NCBI GenBank assembly: GCA_028288725.1
Contig: JAQGIC010000058.1
Location: 1-64,000, forward strand
DNA: 64,000 bases
Origin: Rhodospirillales bacterium
GTDB taxonomy: Bacteria; Pseudomonadota; Alphaproteobacteria; ATCC43930; CGMCC-115725
Direction: 5' to 3'
A model generated the notes under the pieces. The model saw only the letters and a list, made by a program, of their open reading frames with translations, was not told the DNA's origin and made no database searches. How positions within the stretch are numbered: the first letter of the stretch is position 1; each line of letters opens with the position of its first letter. Shown one piece after another: positions 25,205 through 33,603 of this stretch. The translations under genes and the position numbers were made by a program.

Positions 25205-26764
25205 TTACAGCGCTCTGCCGAGCGGGTTGTCGGCCGGAAACGTCGCCGCCCGGGACGGGTCGTCGATCTGGTAGCTTTTGCCGTGGGTGCGCGTGTCGAA
25301 GTTCGCGTTGCCGGACCAGATGACGTTCACGTTCGCCGCCCCGGAATGGCCATCGAGCACCGCGGTGTTGTAGCGTCGTTCGTTCGTCGGAATGCTCGTC
25401 GCGGCCGCCTGGTTGTTCGTCCAGCTGTTATTGCTGCTGAACGCATTGGACAGTTCGCCGCGCCACGTCCCCGCAATGGCCAGATCCAGGTTGTTGCCGT
25501 AGGCGACGTTGCCCTCGACCGTCACATGGTCGGTATGGAACAGATGCACGCCGCGGGCGCCGTTCGCGTAGGTCGTATTGCCCTGGACCAGCGACCGATA
25601 GGGGTACGCGGCCGCGCCCGACTGGGTGTTGCGGAAATCGTCCAGGATGATGCCGTTGCCGTCGGTATGGGCGCCGGCGACGTGAGCTTCCTCGTTATCG
25701 TGCGAGACGTTGTCTTTGATGATGATGTGGTAGGTGGCGCTCGCGTCGGCACTCGTCGGCGTGAAGCTCACCGCGCGCGGCTCATAGATCGAAATGCCGG
25801 ACATGTGGCCGCCATTGAAATGGGCGTTGTTGTAGGTCGTGTTCCCGATGATCCAGTACCAATCCTTGTAGGTCGCCCCGATGCCTTCGCCGCCGCAATC
25901 GTGGACGACATTGTTCAGGACCTGGAAATGGTGACCGTAGCCGGCGATGCCGCTGCCGTAGGTGAACGGCGTGTTCGTCAGGCCGAGGTTGCCGCCGTCG
26001 ACCTCGAAACCGTCCAAGATCAGATAGTTGGCCTGCGCGGCAACCACGTCCTGCATCCCGGCCGCCACGGCTTTAATCTTGGCCCCATGGCGGCTGGCCG
26101 AGCGATACACGACATAGCCGTTCGGGGAATTGGCACTTCCGCCGCGGTTGAGATAGATCGTGTTCCGAACCGGATAGGTACCGTTCGCGACGTTGACGCA
26201 GTCGCCGGGACGCAACAGTCCGCTGTCGTTCGCGTGTTGAAGCGTCTGCCAGGGGGTGGAGCTCGAGGTGCCTCCAGACCTGTCCGAGCCGTTTTGGGCG
26301 ACGTACCAGTTGCGCAGGCAGGTATAGCCCGCGCCTGTCGATGCCGTCGCCGTGCCGGCGGCGCCGACTATCGTGACGGTGACCGAGTTGCAGCTGACCG
26401 AGCCTGTGGAATCCTTGAGGCAATAGCCGAACGAATCGGTCGCGGTCGCGTTCGCCTTGAGCGAAGCGTAGTAGCTGCCCGGTGTGTAGGTGACGGTCGT
26501 GGCATCCTGCTCGACCACCTTTCCGTGGGTGCCCGAGGTTGAAAGCGACAGCAGATGGATGGTTTGGCCGGCGGGAATCGCGGCAAGGCTCGATACGCTG
26601 ACATCGACCGACCGGGTCGCGACCACGGCCGGGGTCTGTTCGGCCGCCTTCAGCACCGCGGCCGCTGCGGAACTCTGAAAAAGCGGGAAAGGGACCACGC
26701 CGGCACAGGAGAGTAGCACGGCTAAAGCGCGATGCTTCCAAAGAGAAAGAGTCATCATCCTCAT
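25205..26764 (-). CDS. secreted parallel beta-helix protein with N-terminal Ig-like domain
   Basis: A 519-residue exported protein. Signal peptide at residues 10-35; an Ig-like/cadherin-type domain (about 45-135, TVTYTPGSYYASLKANATATDSFGYCL); then a right-handed parallel beta-helix (about 150-500) built of short turns such as YLILDGFEVDGG, HFQVLNNVVHDC and VTVEGNVAYGN. A DGNGIILDDFR motif near residue 365 is shared with the protein at 44492-45757. The fold is used by polysaccharide lyases, epimerases and hydrolases, so an action on the locus's own polymer is likely. Start ATG at 26764 follows GGGGA. It is divergent from the membrane-protein gene at 27085 across dyad-rich DNA. Confidence 0.82.
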   Translation of the reverse strand: MRMMTLSLWKHRALAVLLSCAGVVPFPLFQSSAAAAVLKAAEQTPAVVATRSVDVSVSSLAAIPAGQTIHLLSLSTSGTHGKVVEQDATTVTYTPGSYYASLKANATATDSFGYCLKDSTGSVSCNSVTVTIVGAAGTATASTGAGYTCLRNWYVAQNGSDRSGGTSSSTPWQTLQHANDSGLLRPGDCVNVANGTYPVRNTIYLNRGGSANSPNGYVVYRSASRHGAKIKAVAAGMQDVVAAQANYLILDGFEVDGGNLGLTNTPFTYGSGIAGYGHHFQVLNNVVHDCGGEGIGATYKDWYWIIGNTTYNNAHFNGGHMSGISIYEPRAVSFTPTSADASATYHIIIKDNVSHDNEEAHVAGAHTDGNGIILDDFRNTQSGAAAYPYRSLVQGNTTYANGARGVHLFHTDHVTVEGNVAYGNNLDLAIAGTWRGELSNAFSSNNSWTNNQAAATSIPTNERRYNTAVLDGHSGAANVNVIWSGNANFDTRTHGKSYQIDDPSRAATFPADNPLGRAL

Positions 26765-26810
26765 CGAATTTTCCCCTTTTTTAAGTGAATATTGGCCAGA
26801 CGGAATGGTA

Positions 26811-26834
26811 TTTTCGTGACTAAAGTCATGAAAA
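26811..26834. promoter_or_regulatory. AT-rich dyad, possible operator
   Basis: TTTTCGTGAC at 26811-26820 and GTCATGAAAA at 26825-26834 form ten-base arms with one G-T mismatch around TAAA. It lies about 50 bases upstream of the beta-helix gene start, in the divergent region. Confidence 0.45.
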
Positions 26835-26857
26835 GAGAGGCGAGCGATAACGTTCGC

Positions 26858-26874
26858 CTTATGCTCAGCATAAG
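26858..26874. promoter_or_regulatory. 17-base palindrome CTTATGCT-C-AGCATAAG
   Basis: A perfect eight-base dyad around a single C, in the middle of the divergent region between the beta-helix and membrane-protein genes. Size and symmetry fit a dimeric regulator site. Confidence 0.5.
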
Positions 26875-26971
26875 CCGGTGTATAGATTCAGAATCTCTGA
26901 ATTTTATTTGAGATTCCTCTGCGCTTCATCCCCATGAAGCGCGGCAACCATAATTAAGCGAGCGGAAATTG

Positions 26972-26985
26972 GCTGTGGCATTTTT
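26972..26985. repeat. shared motif GCTGTGGCATTTTT, copy 1
   Basis: A 14-base string repeated exactly at 28879-28892. Here it is about 100 bases upstream of the membrane-protein start. Both copies precede plus-strand exopolysaccharide-locus genes. Confidence 0.5.
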
Positions 26986-27084
26986 CAGATCAAAGGAACT
27001 ACCTGAAAGAAAGGCGCGGCAAACGAACCCCGGCGGGGGAAGCGCCCCCTGTTCCGACCCAACGCCAGCAAGGAACGACACGTG

Positions 27085-28626
27085 ATGCGGACATTGCCGC
27101 CCTCCGCGTACATCCTCACGTTCTGTTGCCTGTTCGGGTTGTGTTGCATCCCGCTGTGGTCGACCGAAATTCTGCCGTTGCGGGACTATCAATCCCATTT
27201 GGCGCGGATGGCGATTATCGCCGACGGCGGCAGGACGCCCTTCTTCGCCGATTTCTACCATATCGATCTGGGTCCGATCGGCGCTCTGGCGATGGATCTT
27301 CTCATGCCGCCGATGGTCCGGTTGATCGGCCTCGATGCGGCGGCCCGCCTCTTCGTCACCCTGACCTTCCTGCTCATGACGAGCGGCGGGATGGCCTTGA
27401 ATCGCGCGCTGTTCCGGCGCACGACAGCGTGGTCGCTGGCGGGCTTTCTGCTGCTTTACAACGGCATTCTGATTTGGGGCTTCATCAACTACCTGTTCGC
27501 GCTCGGGCTATTCCTGTGGGTCCTGGCAGGCTGGTTCCAGACCGAGCGCTGGCCGGCATGGCTTCGCATTCCCTGCTTCTCGGTGCTTTGCTATGCGCTT
27601 CTCATCAGTCACCTCTACGCGCTCGCGCTCTATGGCGTCTGCGTGATGGGTGCCGAGGTCTCCTGTGCCGCCGGCGGGCCCGCCCGATGGATATTTTGGC
27701 GCCGGCGGCGCGTCTGGCTCGCACTGAGCCAATTCGCCCTGCCATGCGCCTTGTTCGTGCTGACCAGCCCGACCGGCGGGAACATCCGAAGCATCGGTCT
27801 CTTCTCGGTCGCTCTCAAGCTCCATGGGTTGGCTACGCTCGTTCATACCGGGGCGTATTGGGCGGACCTCTCGCTGTCGCTGGCTGTGGTCTGTCTTGCG
27901 CTATGGGGATGGCGACGGGGATGGCTCGCTCTCAGCCGCCGAATGGTCTGGAGCATTGCCGCCTTGGCGATCCTGTTCGTCGTCATGCCGGACGTTATTT
28001 TCCATGCCGGCTTCGCCGATTTCCGCTTGCCCTTGGCGATCGCCTTGATCGCGATTGCGGCGACGCAGCCCATCCCCGGCACCCCGCGACGGGAGGTTTG
28101 GCGTCTGGCAGCCCTCGTCGGCATCGCCGGGCTCCAGGTCGCCGTGACCACGGCGCGGTGGCAGGCGTTCGATCGCCAATATGCCGCGATGGATGGTCTG
28201 CTCGATCTCGTGCCGGCCGGCCGGCGCGTTCTCGCAGTCTTCGCCCAGGAGGACAAGCTCTACGGTCTGAACGAACCACCGATCGCCTACGAGCCGGAAC
28301 TTGCCGGTGTTCGGCGCCATTTTTTTGTGAACGGCGCTTTTGTCTGGCCGCAGGACAACTCGTCCCTAACCCTCGCTTCGCCCTACGCCTGGCTCCAAGC
28401 CGATAGAGCCTGGTTTCCCGAATATTACCCGGGCGAGCTTGCCGAGATCTGGCGCGCCCCGCGCACAAGCCCGCTCAGCCCCTTCCGCGCGGCGGTATTG
28501 GCGGATTTCGACTATTTGCTGATCGGGCCGGAGGGGCGTTTCCCGACGTCGGTGTTTGCCGGAATGGCGCGCGTGGGCAATGCCGGGTCCTTTGCCCTGT
28601 ACCGCATTCCGGATGCGCGGCTGTAG
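27085..28626 (+). CDS. polytopic membrane protein of unknown function in exopolysaccharide locus
   Basis: A 513-residue protein with about ten hydrophobic segments and short loops (LTFLLMTSGGMALNRALF, WSLAGFLLLYNGILIWGFINYLFALGLFLWVLAGW and others), then a soluble C-terminal part of about 150 residues (FAQEDKLYGLNEPPIAYEPE... YLLIGPEGRFPTSVFAGMA). A long first loop (LRDYQSHLARMAII) and the overall layout resemble GT-C-type glycosyltransferases or DolP-sugar transferases, but no catalytic motif is certain. An AAGGAA is present upstream of ATG 27085; GTG at 27082 is equivalent. It is monocistronic and divergent from the beta-helix gene. Confidence 0.72.
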   Translation: MRTLPPSAYILTFCCLFGLCCIPLWSTEILPLRDYQSHLARMAIIADGGRTPFFADFYHIDLGPIGALAMDLLMPPMVRLIGLDAAARLFVTLTFLLMTSGGMALNRALFRRTTAWSLAGFLLLYNGILIWGFINYLFALGLFLWVLAGWFQTERWPAWLRIPCFSVLCYALLISHLYALALYGVCVMGAEVSCAAGGPARWIFWRRRRVWLALSQFALPCALFVLTSPTGGNIRSIGLFSVALKLHGLATLVHTGAYWADLSLSLAVVCLALWGWRRGWLALSRRMVWSIAALAILFVVMPDVIFHAGFADFRLPLAIALIAIAATQPIPGTPRREVWRLAALVGIAGLQVAVTTARWQAFDRQYAAMDGLLDLVPAGRRVLAVFAQEDKLYGLNEPPIAYEPELAGVRRHFFVNGAFVWPQDNSSLTLASPYAWLQADRAWFPEYYPGELAEIWRAPRTSPLSPFRAAVLADFDYLLIGPEGRFPTSVFAGMARVGNAGSFALYRIPDARL

Positions 28627-29254
28627 CGGGCCTTCGGCCGGCGCATCCAGAAGTGATCCGCGCCAGTTTCAATTCGCGGCATCCGTTTACGGTGAACGCT
28701 GTAGATGACCGGAATGCAACAATTTAAGCGGTGTACCCGACAAATTCGAGACATCCGCCAGCCCAAAAGGCATGACACCAAAAGAGATCCGGCAAACCAC
28801 AGCGATAATGTGGCAATCACCCTGTCTCTCCCCGATGAAATGCGTGCCACAATAATGTGCCGTCTCCATCTGATGGTCGCTGTGGCATTTTTGCGTCGAA
28901 GTTAACCCTGAAGTTCATTTGAAGAAGATTGGGCACGTTCTCAAAGATATTCAAAGTGCTGGGCAGATCTTTAAATAACGCCACTTAAAAATCTGGTCTC
29001 CGCCAAAGGAACTTTCGGTGATGAGCTTTGTTTGCGGGCAGTGAGTGAGGCGCGCCGCAACATCAAACAGGTGTGGCCGAACTCACTAGTCCAGGGATCC
29101 GAGTTGTGGTTAACGGATACTGGGCATATCATGATTCGGATCACAAAAATCGTTAGTTGGCGATGCATCCAATGGGATGCTCGTCTGTTGGAGGGTTCAA
29201 GGCTCGTTTAGCGAAGAGAACTTTGGAGATCTTTTCATAAATGAGGAAATAATC
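28627..29254. other. long regulatory intergenic region ahead of the sugar-transferase gene
   Basis: 628 bases with lower GC than its neighbours and no supported gene. A short GGCC/GGCC hairpin lies just after the upstream stop. Three TGTGGCA words occur: 28809-28815 and 28881-28887 on the plus strand, and the complement at 28845-28851. An inverted pair CCACAGCGA (28797-28805) and TCGCTGTGG (28877-28885) brackets them. The translation signal AGGAAA precedes ATG 29255. This looks like the main control region of the exopolysaccharide locus. Confidence 0.55.
28879..28892. repeat. shared motif GCTGTGGCATTTTT, copy 2
   Basis: Exact copy of 26972-26985, here 362 bases upstream of the sugar-transferase start, inside a cluster of three TGTGGCA words. 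Confidence 0.5.
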
Positions 29255-30781
29255 ATGTCCCTTACGGCGCAAAGCCCGCTTTCGGACGAGGTCGGGATCC
29301 CGGCGGTCGCCAACGATCCGATCCCCTATTATGAAGCTCCGCCCACATTCGGCCGACGTTGGTTCTCTCGCGAAATGCTGGAGGTGGCGGCGGGTGCGCT
29401 CCGATTCCTCGATGTGATCGAAATCATCTCGGCCTCATTTTTTTCGTTTTATTTGCTGCGCTCGCTACTGCCGCCGGAACTCGATGTCGCGCATCTACAA
29501 TATACGCTGGTGGGCACGTTATTCGCGCCGCTCGTGCTGCATTGGTGCGGGCTTTATCAGGGCCGCAACATGATGTCGCGGGCGCGCGGTCTCGCCGCCG
29601 TTACTCGGGGATGGGTGGTCTTTACCGGGCTGCTTTTCTTGATCGGTCTTATCACCGACACTCTCAACAATGGCTCGCTGCTTTGGGGCGGCCTTTGGCT
29701 TGGCACCAGCCTCGTCTTTTTCATGGCGACGCGACTTGCCATCGCCCGGGGCATCGCGACCATGGTGCGGCGCGGTCATTTGCGGGACGTCGTTGCCGTC
29801 GTCGGTGGCGGCCATCTGGCGGACCGTCTGATTGCGCATCTATCGGCGCTGCACACGCACGGTTCCGATCGCTGTCCGATTGAGGTGGTCGGCATCTTCG
29901 ACGACCGCCATGACCGCGTTCCGCACGAGTGCCGCCCCGTCACGGGGACGCTGGACGACTTGATCACGCTCGGGAAGGAAGGCGTGATCGACCGGATCGT
30001 GGTGACGCTGCCTTGGGCTGCGGAGCAGCGGTTGCTGGAGATTCGAAACAAACTTCAGGCGCTTTCGATCGATATCTCGCTGTGTCCAGATGGCATCGCC
30101 TTTTCCGTGCCGTCTCGGCGGGAGGCGGAGTTCGGCGAACTGCCGCTCCTGGCATTGGCCGAACGCCCGTTGCGGCGGTGGGATGCGGTCACGAAGCGCG
30201 TCGAGGACATCGTTCTGGCATCCCTGGCCCTCGTCGTTTTCGGGCCGATGATGTGTTTTATCGCGCTCGCCGTAAAACTCGATTCCGCCGGTCCGGCTCT
30301 GTTTCGCCAACAACGGCACGGCTTCAACAATCGGGAAATCGACGTTTACAAATTCCGCACCATGCGGACCGACGTGGCGGACGCCAGCGGCGGTGTTCAG
30401 ACCTGTCGGGGGGACGCCCGCATCACGCGACTGGGCGGAATTCTTCGGCGGACCAGTCTCGATGAGCTACCCCAGCTGCTGAATGTGTTGAAAGGGGACA
30501 TGTCGCTTGTCGGGCCACGCCCGCATCCGGTCGGGATGAAGACGAAGGACAAATTGTGCCACGAAATCGTCGAGACCTATGGCCATCGGCATCGGGTCAA
30601 ACCCGGGATCACGGGGTGGGCGCAGGTGAATGGATACCGTGGTGCTACGAGTGAGCCCGAACATCTGGTCAGGCGGGTCGAGTGCGACCTGTATTACATC
30701 GAAAACTGGTCCGTCTTGTTCGATCTGAAAATTCTCGTAAAGACCGTCACCAGCGTTATTACGACAGACAATGCGTTCTGA
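29255..30781 (+). CDS. undecaprenyl-phosphate sugar phosphotransferase (polyisoprenyl-phosphate hexose-1-phosphate transferase)
   Basis: A 508-residue initiating transferase of the WcaJ/GumD/WbaP type, which moves a hexose-1-phosphate from a nucleotide sugar to undecaprenyl phosphate at the inner membrane. It has four N-terminal membrane segments, a CoA-binding-like middle domain (VAVVGGGHLADRLIAHL), one more membrane helix, and the C-terminal catalytic domain: KFRTMRTDVADASGG, RITRLGGILRRTSLDELPQLLNVLKGDMSLVGPRP, VKPGITGWAQVNGYRG. The KFRTMR, TSLDELPQ and VGPRP motifs are the family signature. ATG at 29255 with AGGAAA is preferred over an open upstream extension. It starts repeat-unit assembly for the nearby Wzx/Wzy-type genes. 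Confidence 0.95.
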   Translation: MSLTAQSPLSDEVGIPAVANDPIPYYEAPPTFGRRWFSREMLEVAAGALRFLDVIEIISASFFSFYLLRSLLPPELDVAHLQYTLVGTLFAPLVLHWCGLYQGRNMMSRARGLAAVTRGWVVFTGLLFLIGLITDTLNNGSLLWGGLWLGTSLVFFMATRLAIARGIATMVRRGHLRDVVAVVGGGHLADRLIAHLSALHTHGSDRCPIEVVGIFDDRHDRVPHECRPVTGTLDDLITLGKEGVIDRIVVTLPWAAEQRLLEIRNKLQALSIDISLCPDGIAFSVPSRREAEFGELPLLALAERPLRRWDAVTKRVEDIVLASLALVVFGPMMCFIALAVKLDSAGPALFRQQRHGFNNREIDVYKFRTMRTDVADASGGVQTCRGDARITRLGGILRRTSLDELPQLLNVLKGDMSLVGPRPHPVGMKTKDKLCHEIVETYGHRHRVKPGITGWAQVNGYRGATSEPEHLVRRVECDLYYIENWSVLFDLKILVKTVTSVITTDNAF

Positions 30782-30891
30782 CCGGCTCCGGCAATGACGT
30801 GCCGCAAAGAATCTCGGTAATCGCAGTCGAACGCGACCATTCCTGTTCGTCGATCCCATGATGCTCCCCGCATATTTCCGCGAAATCGCCA

Positions 30892-30915
30892 CAGGCAGCT
30901 TTGCCTGAGCATTTA
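30892..30915 (+). terminator. possible intrinsic terminator after the sugar transferase
   Basis: CAGGCA (30892-30897) and TGCCTG (30902-30907) form a perfect six-base stem with loop GCTT, followed by an AT-rich stretch with several Ts (AGCATTTATTTTC). It lies 110 bases after the transferase stop and 59 bases ahead of the next start. Confidence 0.45.
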
Positions 30916-30965
30916 TTTTCACGTTGGGGGACGTCGCCCAAGCGCGACGGTCCTGGATTGAAATC

Positions 30966-32213
30966 ATGAATGAATTTCCGCTAGGGCACCGGCGCGGCTT
31001 GACCAGCCTGGGGCTTGCCGCCGGGCTGTTGTTTGCCACACCGTCGGATGCCGCGACCGTTACGACCGCGACGGCGTTCGACGGCTCCAACGGTGCCGTT
31101 CCCGCCCAGGGCAATCTGCTGTTCGACGCGCAGATGCTTTACGGGGCGGCATATGCCGGCGGCGTTGCGGATCTCGGCACGATATTTCAGCTGCCCGCCA
31201 GCGGGAATGCCAGTGCGATCGCGATCCATTCCTTTTCCGGTGCCGACGGCGAGCATCCGAACGGCAGCCTGGTCGCCGATGCTCAGGGCAATCTCTATGG
31301 CACGACGGCGGCCGGCGGCGCGTCGAACCTCGGCACGGTATTCGAGCTGGTGAAGCCGGCGGTGCAGGGAGGCAAATGGACGCTGACGGTTTTGCACAGC
31401 TTTACCGGACCCGACGGCGCACACCCGGCCGTCGGTGTTTCGCGGGGGCCCGACGGATCGCTCTATGGCGTGGCTTATGACGGTGGCAACGTGCCCTGCG
31501 TTGCCTTTCTCGGCCATCCGGAAGGGTGCGGGACGGTCTTCAAGATCTCCGCAGCCGGCAATTTTCACATTCTGCATACGTTCTCAGGCTTCCCCCTCGA
31601 TGGCGCCGGCCCGGGGACAAATCTGGTGATCGACCCGGCGGGGGTCGTCATCGGCACGACCAACAAGGCCACCAACTCGGGGGACGGCGGTTCGTTGTTC
31701 ACGATCTCCCCGACTGGAACATTCACGAATGTGACGGAGTTCTTTCCCAAGGCGCGGCAGGGATATCCAGTCGGAAACATCGTCCGCGACCCCGCGGGGA
31801 ACGTCTATGGCATGACGGCACTCGCCGGCGGCTTGGGCGGGCCGGAGCAGGGCGCCGGGATTTGGGAAGTGACCGCCCTAAGCCATAAACAGCTGCTGCT
31901 CAAAATCCTCGACCGCCAGGTCTCGAAGAGCGGTGTCGTGCGCGACGGTGCCGGAAACCTGCTCGGCACGACGACGGGCAGCGTCATGGGGGCGGGTGTG
32001 ACGGGCGCCGGCACGGTTTTCGCCCTGAACGCTGCCGGTTCGGCGGTGACCTATGTCCAGCTGGGCACGCCAAACCTGGCGCCGGTCGGTGGCGTCATCC
32101 TCGACCCCTCCGGTGCGCTGTGGGGGACATCGAGTGCCGGGGGCCAGATCTGCCAGTCGTCCGCCAGCCCCGGTGCAGCCGGTTGCGGCACGGTGTTCAA
32201 GGTCGTTCCATAG
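30966..32213 (+). CDS. secreted GloVer tandem-repeat protein
   Basis: A 415-residue exported protein with a signal peptide (TSLGLAAGLLFATPSDAA). The rest is a string of about 40-60-residue repeats carrying G-(N/S)-L-Y-G-T/V-(A/T)-GG and GT-(V/I)-F-(E/K/Q) words, e.g. GNLYGTTAAGGASNLGTVFEL and GSLYGVAYDGGNVPC. This is the choice-of-anchor tandem-repeat GloVer pattern, likely a beta-propeller-like surface protein. No PEP-CTERM or other anchor is visible at the C terminus (GCGTVFKVVP). ATG 30966 begins the signal region; a TTG 42 bases upstream is less likely. Its 3' end overlaps the convergent ligase gene by 17 bases. Function unknown. Confidence 0.8.
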   Translation: MNEFPLGHRRGLTSLGLAAGLLFATPSDAATVTTATAFDGSNGAVPAQGNLLFDAQMLYGAAYAGGVADLGTIFQLPASGNASAIAIHSFSGADGEHPNGSLVADAQGNLYGTTAAGGASNLGTVFELVKPAVQGGKWTLTVLHSFTGPDGAHPAVGVSRGPDGSLYGVAYDGGNVPCVAFLGHPEGCGTVFKISAAGNFHILHTFSGFPLDGAGPGTNLVIDPAGVVIGTTNKATNSGDGGSLFTISPTGTFTNVTEFFPKARQGYPVGNIVRDPAGNVYGMTALAGGLGGPEQGAGIWEVTALSHKQLLLKILDRQVSKSGVVRDGAGNLLGTTTGSVMGAGVTGAGTVFALNAAGSAVTYVQLGTPNLAPVGGVILDPSGALWGTSSAGGQICQSSASPGAAGCGTVFKVVP

Positions 32214-33603
32214 CGACCGTCGCCGCGGGCCGGGCTTTGGCCCGATCGAGCAGCGACAAAGCGGCGCTTCCCGTCCCCTTCGGCATCGCCGGAGCCAGGA
32301 CGCCCGTCTTCAGTGCCAGGATCGAAAACACGTTCCAACCAAAAACAGACGCGCTGATGATGAAGCTCTCGGTCAGGTTCGCGATCAGCAATTGCGTGGA
32401 AGCGATGAGCAGCAGCGCGCCCAGGTCGTGCTTTTGCAGGAGGGCGACGATGATGCGCCGGGCGGTCCAAAGCGCCGTTGCGGCCAAGCCGGCCAAGCCG
32501 ATCGCGCCCAAGCTCAAGGCAAGTTCGAGGTAGCCGTCGTGGGCATTGGGGGCCGGCCATCCGATCTGGTGCTGGATGTAGGTTGCGTTGCGGCCGTCCG
32601 GTGTCCAGAACGCCATGTAGCCCCAGCCTGACACCGGCCGTTCGCGGATCGCGTCCAGCACATATTTCCAAAGATCGGTCCGCCCGGTCAGCGAGGGATC
32701 CCGATCGAGCACATCGAAAACAGCCGCCGGATCTCCTCCGACCGTTCCTACGATCAGGATCAGCAGTGCCGCCACCGCGAGGGCGCAGACCAGTGCGCTG
32801 GTCAGTCCCCGGCGAAACGCGGCATAGAGCGCCGTTATCATCAGGGCAATCGTGACGGACAGCAGCGAACTGGCCGAATGGGCCATCGCGACGAGCGCGA
32901 TCAGCAGGACTGTTCGGATGCAGGCGCCCGGCAGCCATCGCCTTGCCCGGATCATCATGGCAAGCTCGACGAAAACGCCGACCGACATCACGTGACCAAG
33001 CGCGTTCTTCTGAGGAAATACGCCGCGCCAGTCACCGGTCAACCCTGCCACGATTTCCCGTCCGATGGTCGGAACAGCGATCGCGACGACGATCGAAGCC
33101 AGTGCGGAAATCAGGATGGTCGTGGACAGCATCCTCAGCAGCCGATCGAGGCCGATGGAGATCGCCACATAGAGATCGAAGGCGCATATGCCGGTGGTGA
33201 GAACCGCGCGCTTGAGGGTCAGCGACGGCTCGACCGACCACAGGGTCGAGGCGAGAATCATCGCAGGCAGGATGAAATAGGGCAGGCTGGCCCCGGCGAG
33301 GGCGGTCATGCCGCGCCAATGCTTGCGGGCGAAGATCGCCGTCCCGATCAGCACCAGGGCGAACGCGACCATATGCCGGATGTCGCCGCCGTCGGCCTGG
33401 CTCGCGTCCGCCGCTTCTTGCGTACCGGCCATACCGACGAACGCACCCTGCAGGACCAGAAACGCAAATCCCAGAAACAGCCGCTCGGGCCGGCTCGGGA
33501 CCGTTTCCTGCACCGGCGCGAAGCCGGCCTGGTCAATCGTCGCGATGGCAGCGGAAGCATGAGCGGCCGGCACGCTCCTCGCCCGGGCAAGCAGGCCGCT
33601 CAT
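32197..33603 (-). CDS. O-antigen ligase/polymerase family membrane protein
   Basis: A 468-residue protein with about eleven membrane segments and the large periplasmic loop of the Wzy_C/O-antigen ligase family. Visible family marks are WSVEPSLTLKRA in an early loop, GVFPQKNALGHVMSVGVF in the middle, and GWGYMAF followed by NAHDGYLELALSLGAIGL, the usual loop with a conserved His. It probably polymerises or ligates the exopolysaccharide repeat unit at the periplasmic face. Its ATG overlaps the GT2 stop by four bases (ATGA), so it is translationally coupled to the upstream GT2 gene. Confidence 0.9.
   Translation of the reverse strand: MSGLLARARSVPAAHASAAIATIDQAGFAPVQETVPSRPERLFLGFAFLVLQGAFVGMAGTQEAADASQADGGDIRHMVAFALVLIGTAIFARKHWRGMTALAGASLPYFILPAMILASTLWSVEPSLTLKRAVLTTGICAFDLYVAISIGLDRLLRMLSTTILISALASIVVAIAVPTIGREIVAGLTGDWRGVFPQKNALGHVMSVGVFVELAMMIRARRWLPGACIRTVLLIALVAMAHSASSLLSVTIALMITALYAAFRRGLTSALVCALAVAALLILIVGTVGGDPAAVFDVLDRDPSLTGRTDLWKYVLDAIRERPVSGWGYMAFWTPDGRNATYIQHQIGWPAPNAHDGYLELALSLGAIGLAGLAATALWTARRIIVALLQKHDLGALLLIASTQLLIANLTESFIISASVFGWNVFSILALKTGVLAPAMPKGTGSAALSLLDRAKARPAATVAMERP

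Noticed and set aside
26972-28895. Sigma-54 promoter reading of the TGTGGCATTTTT motif
   Set aside because: The GG and GC elements are seven bases apart or absent, not the ten needed.
28705-28905. Small plus-strand 66-codon gene in the long regulatory region
   Set aside because: No ribosome site and no protein-like pattern; it overlaps the putative operator cluster.
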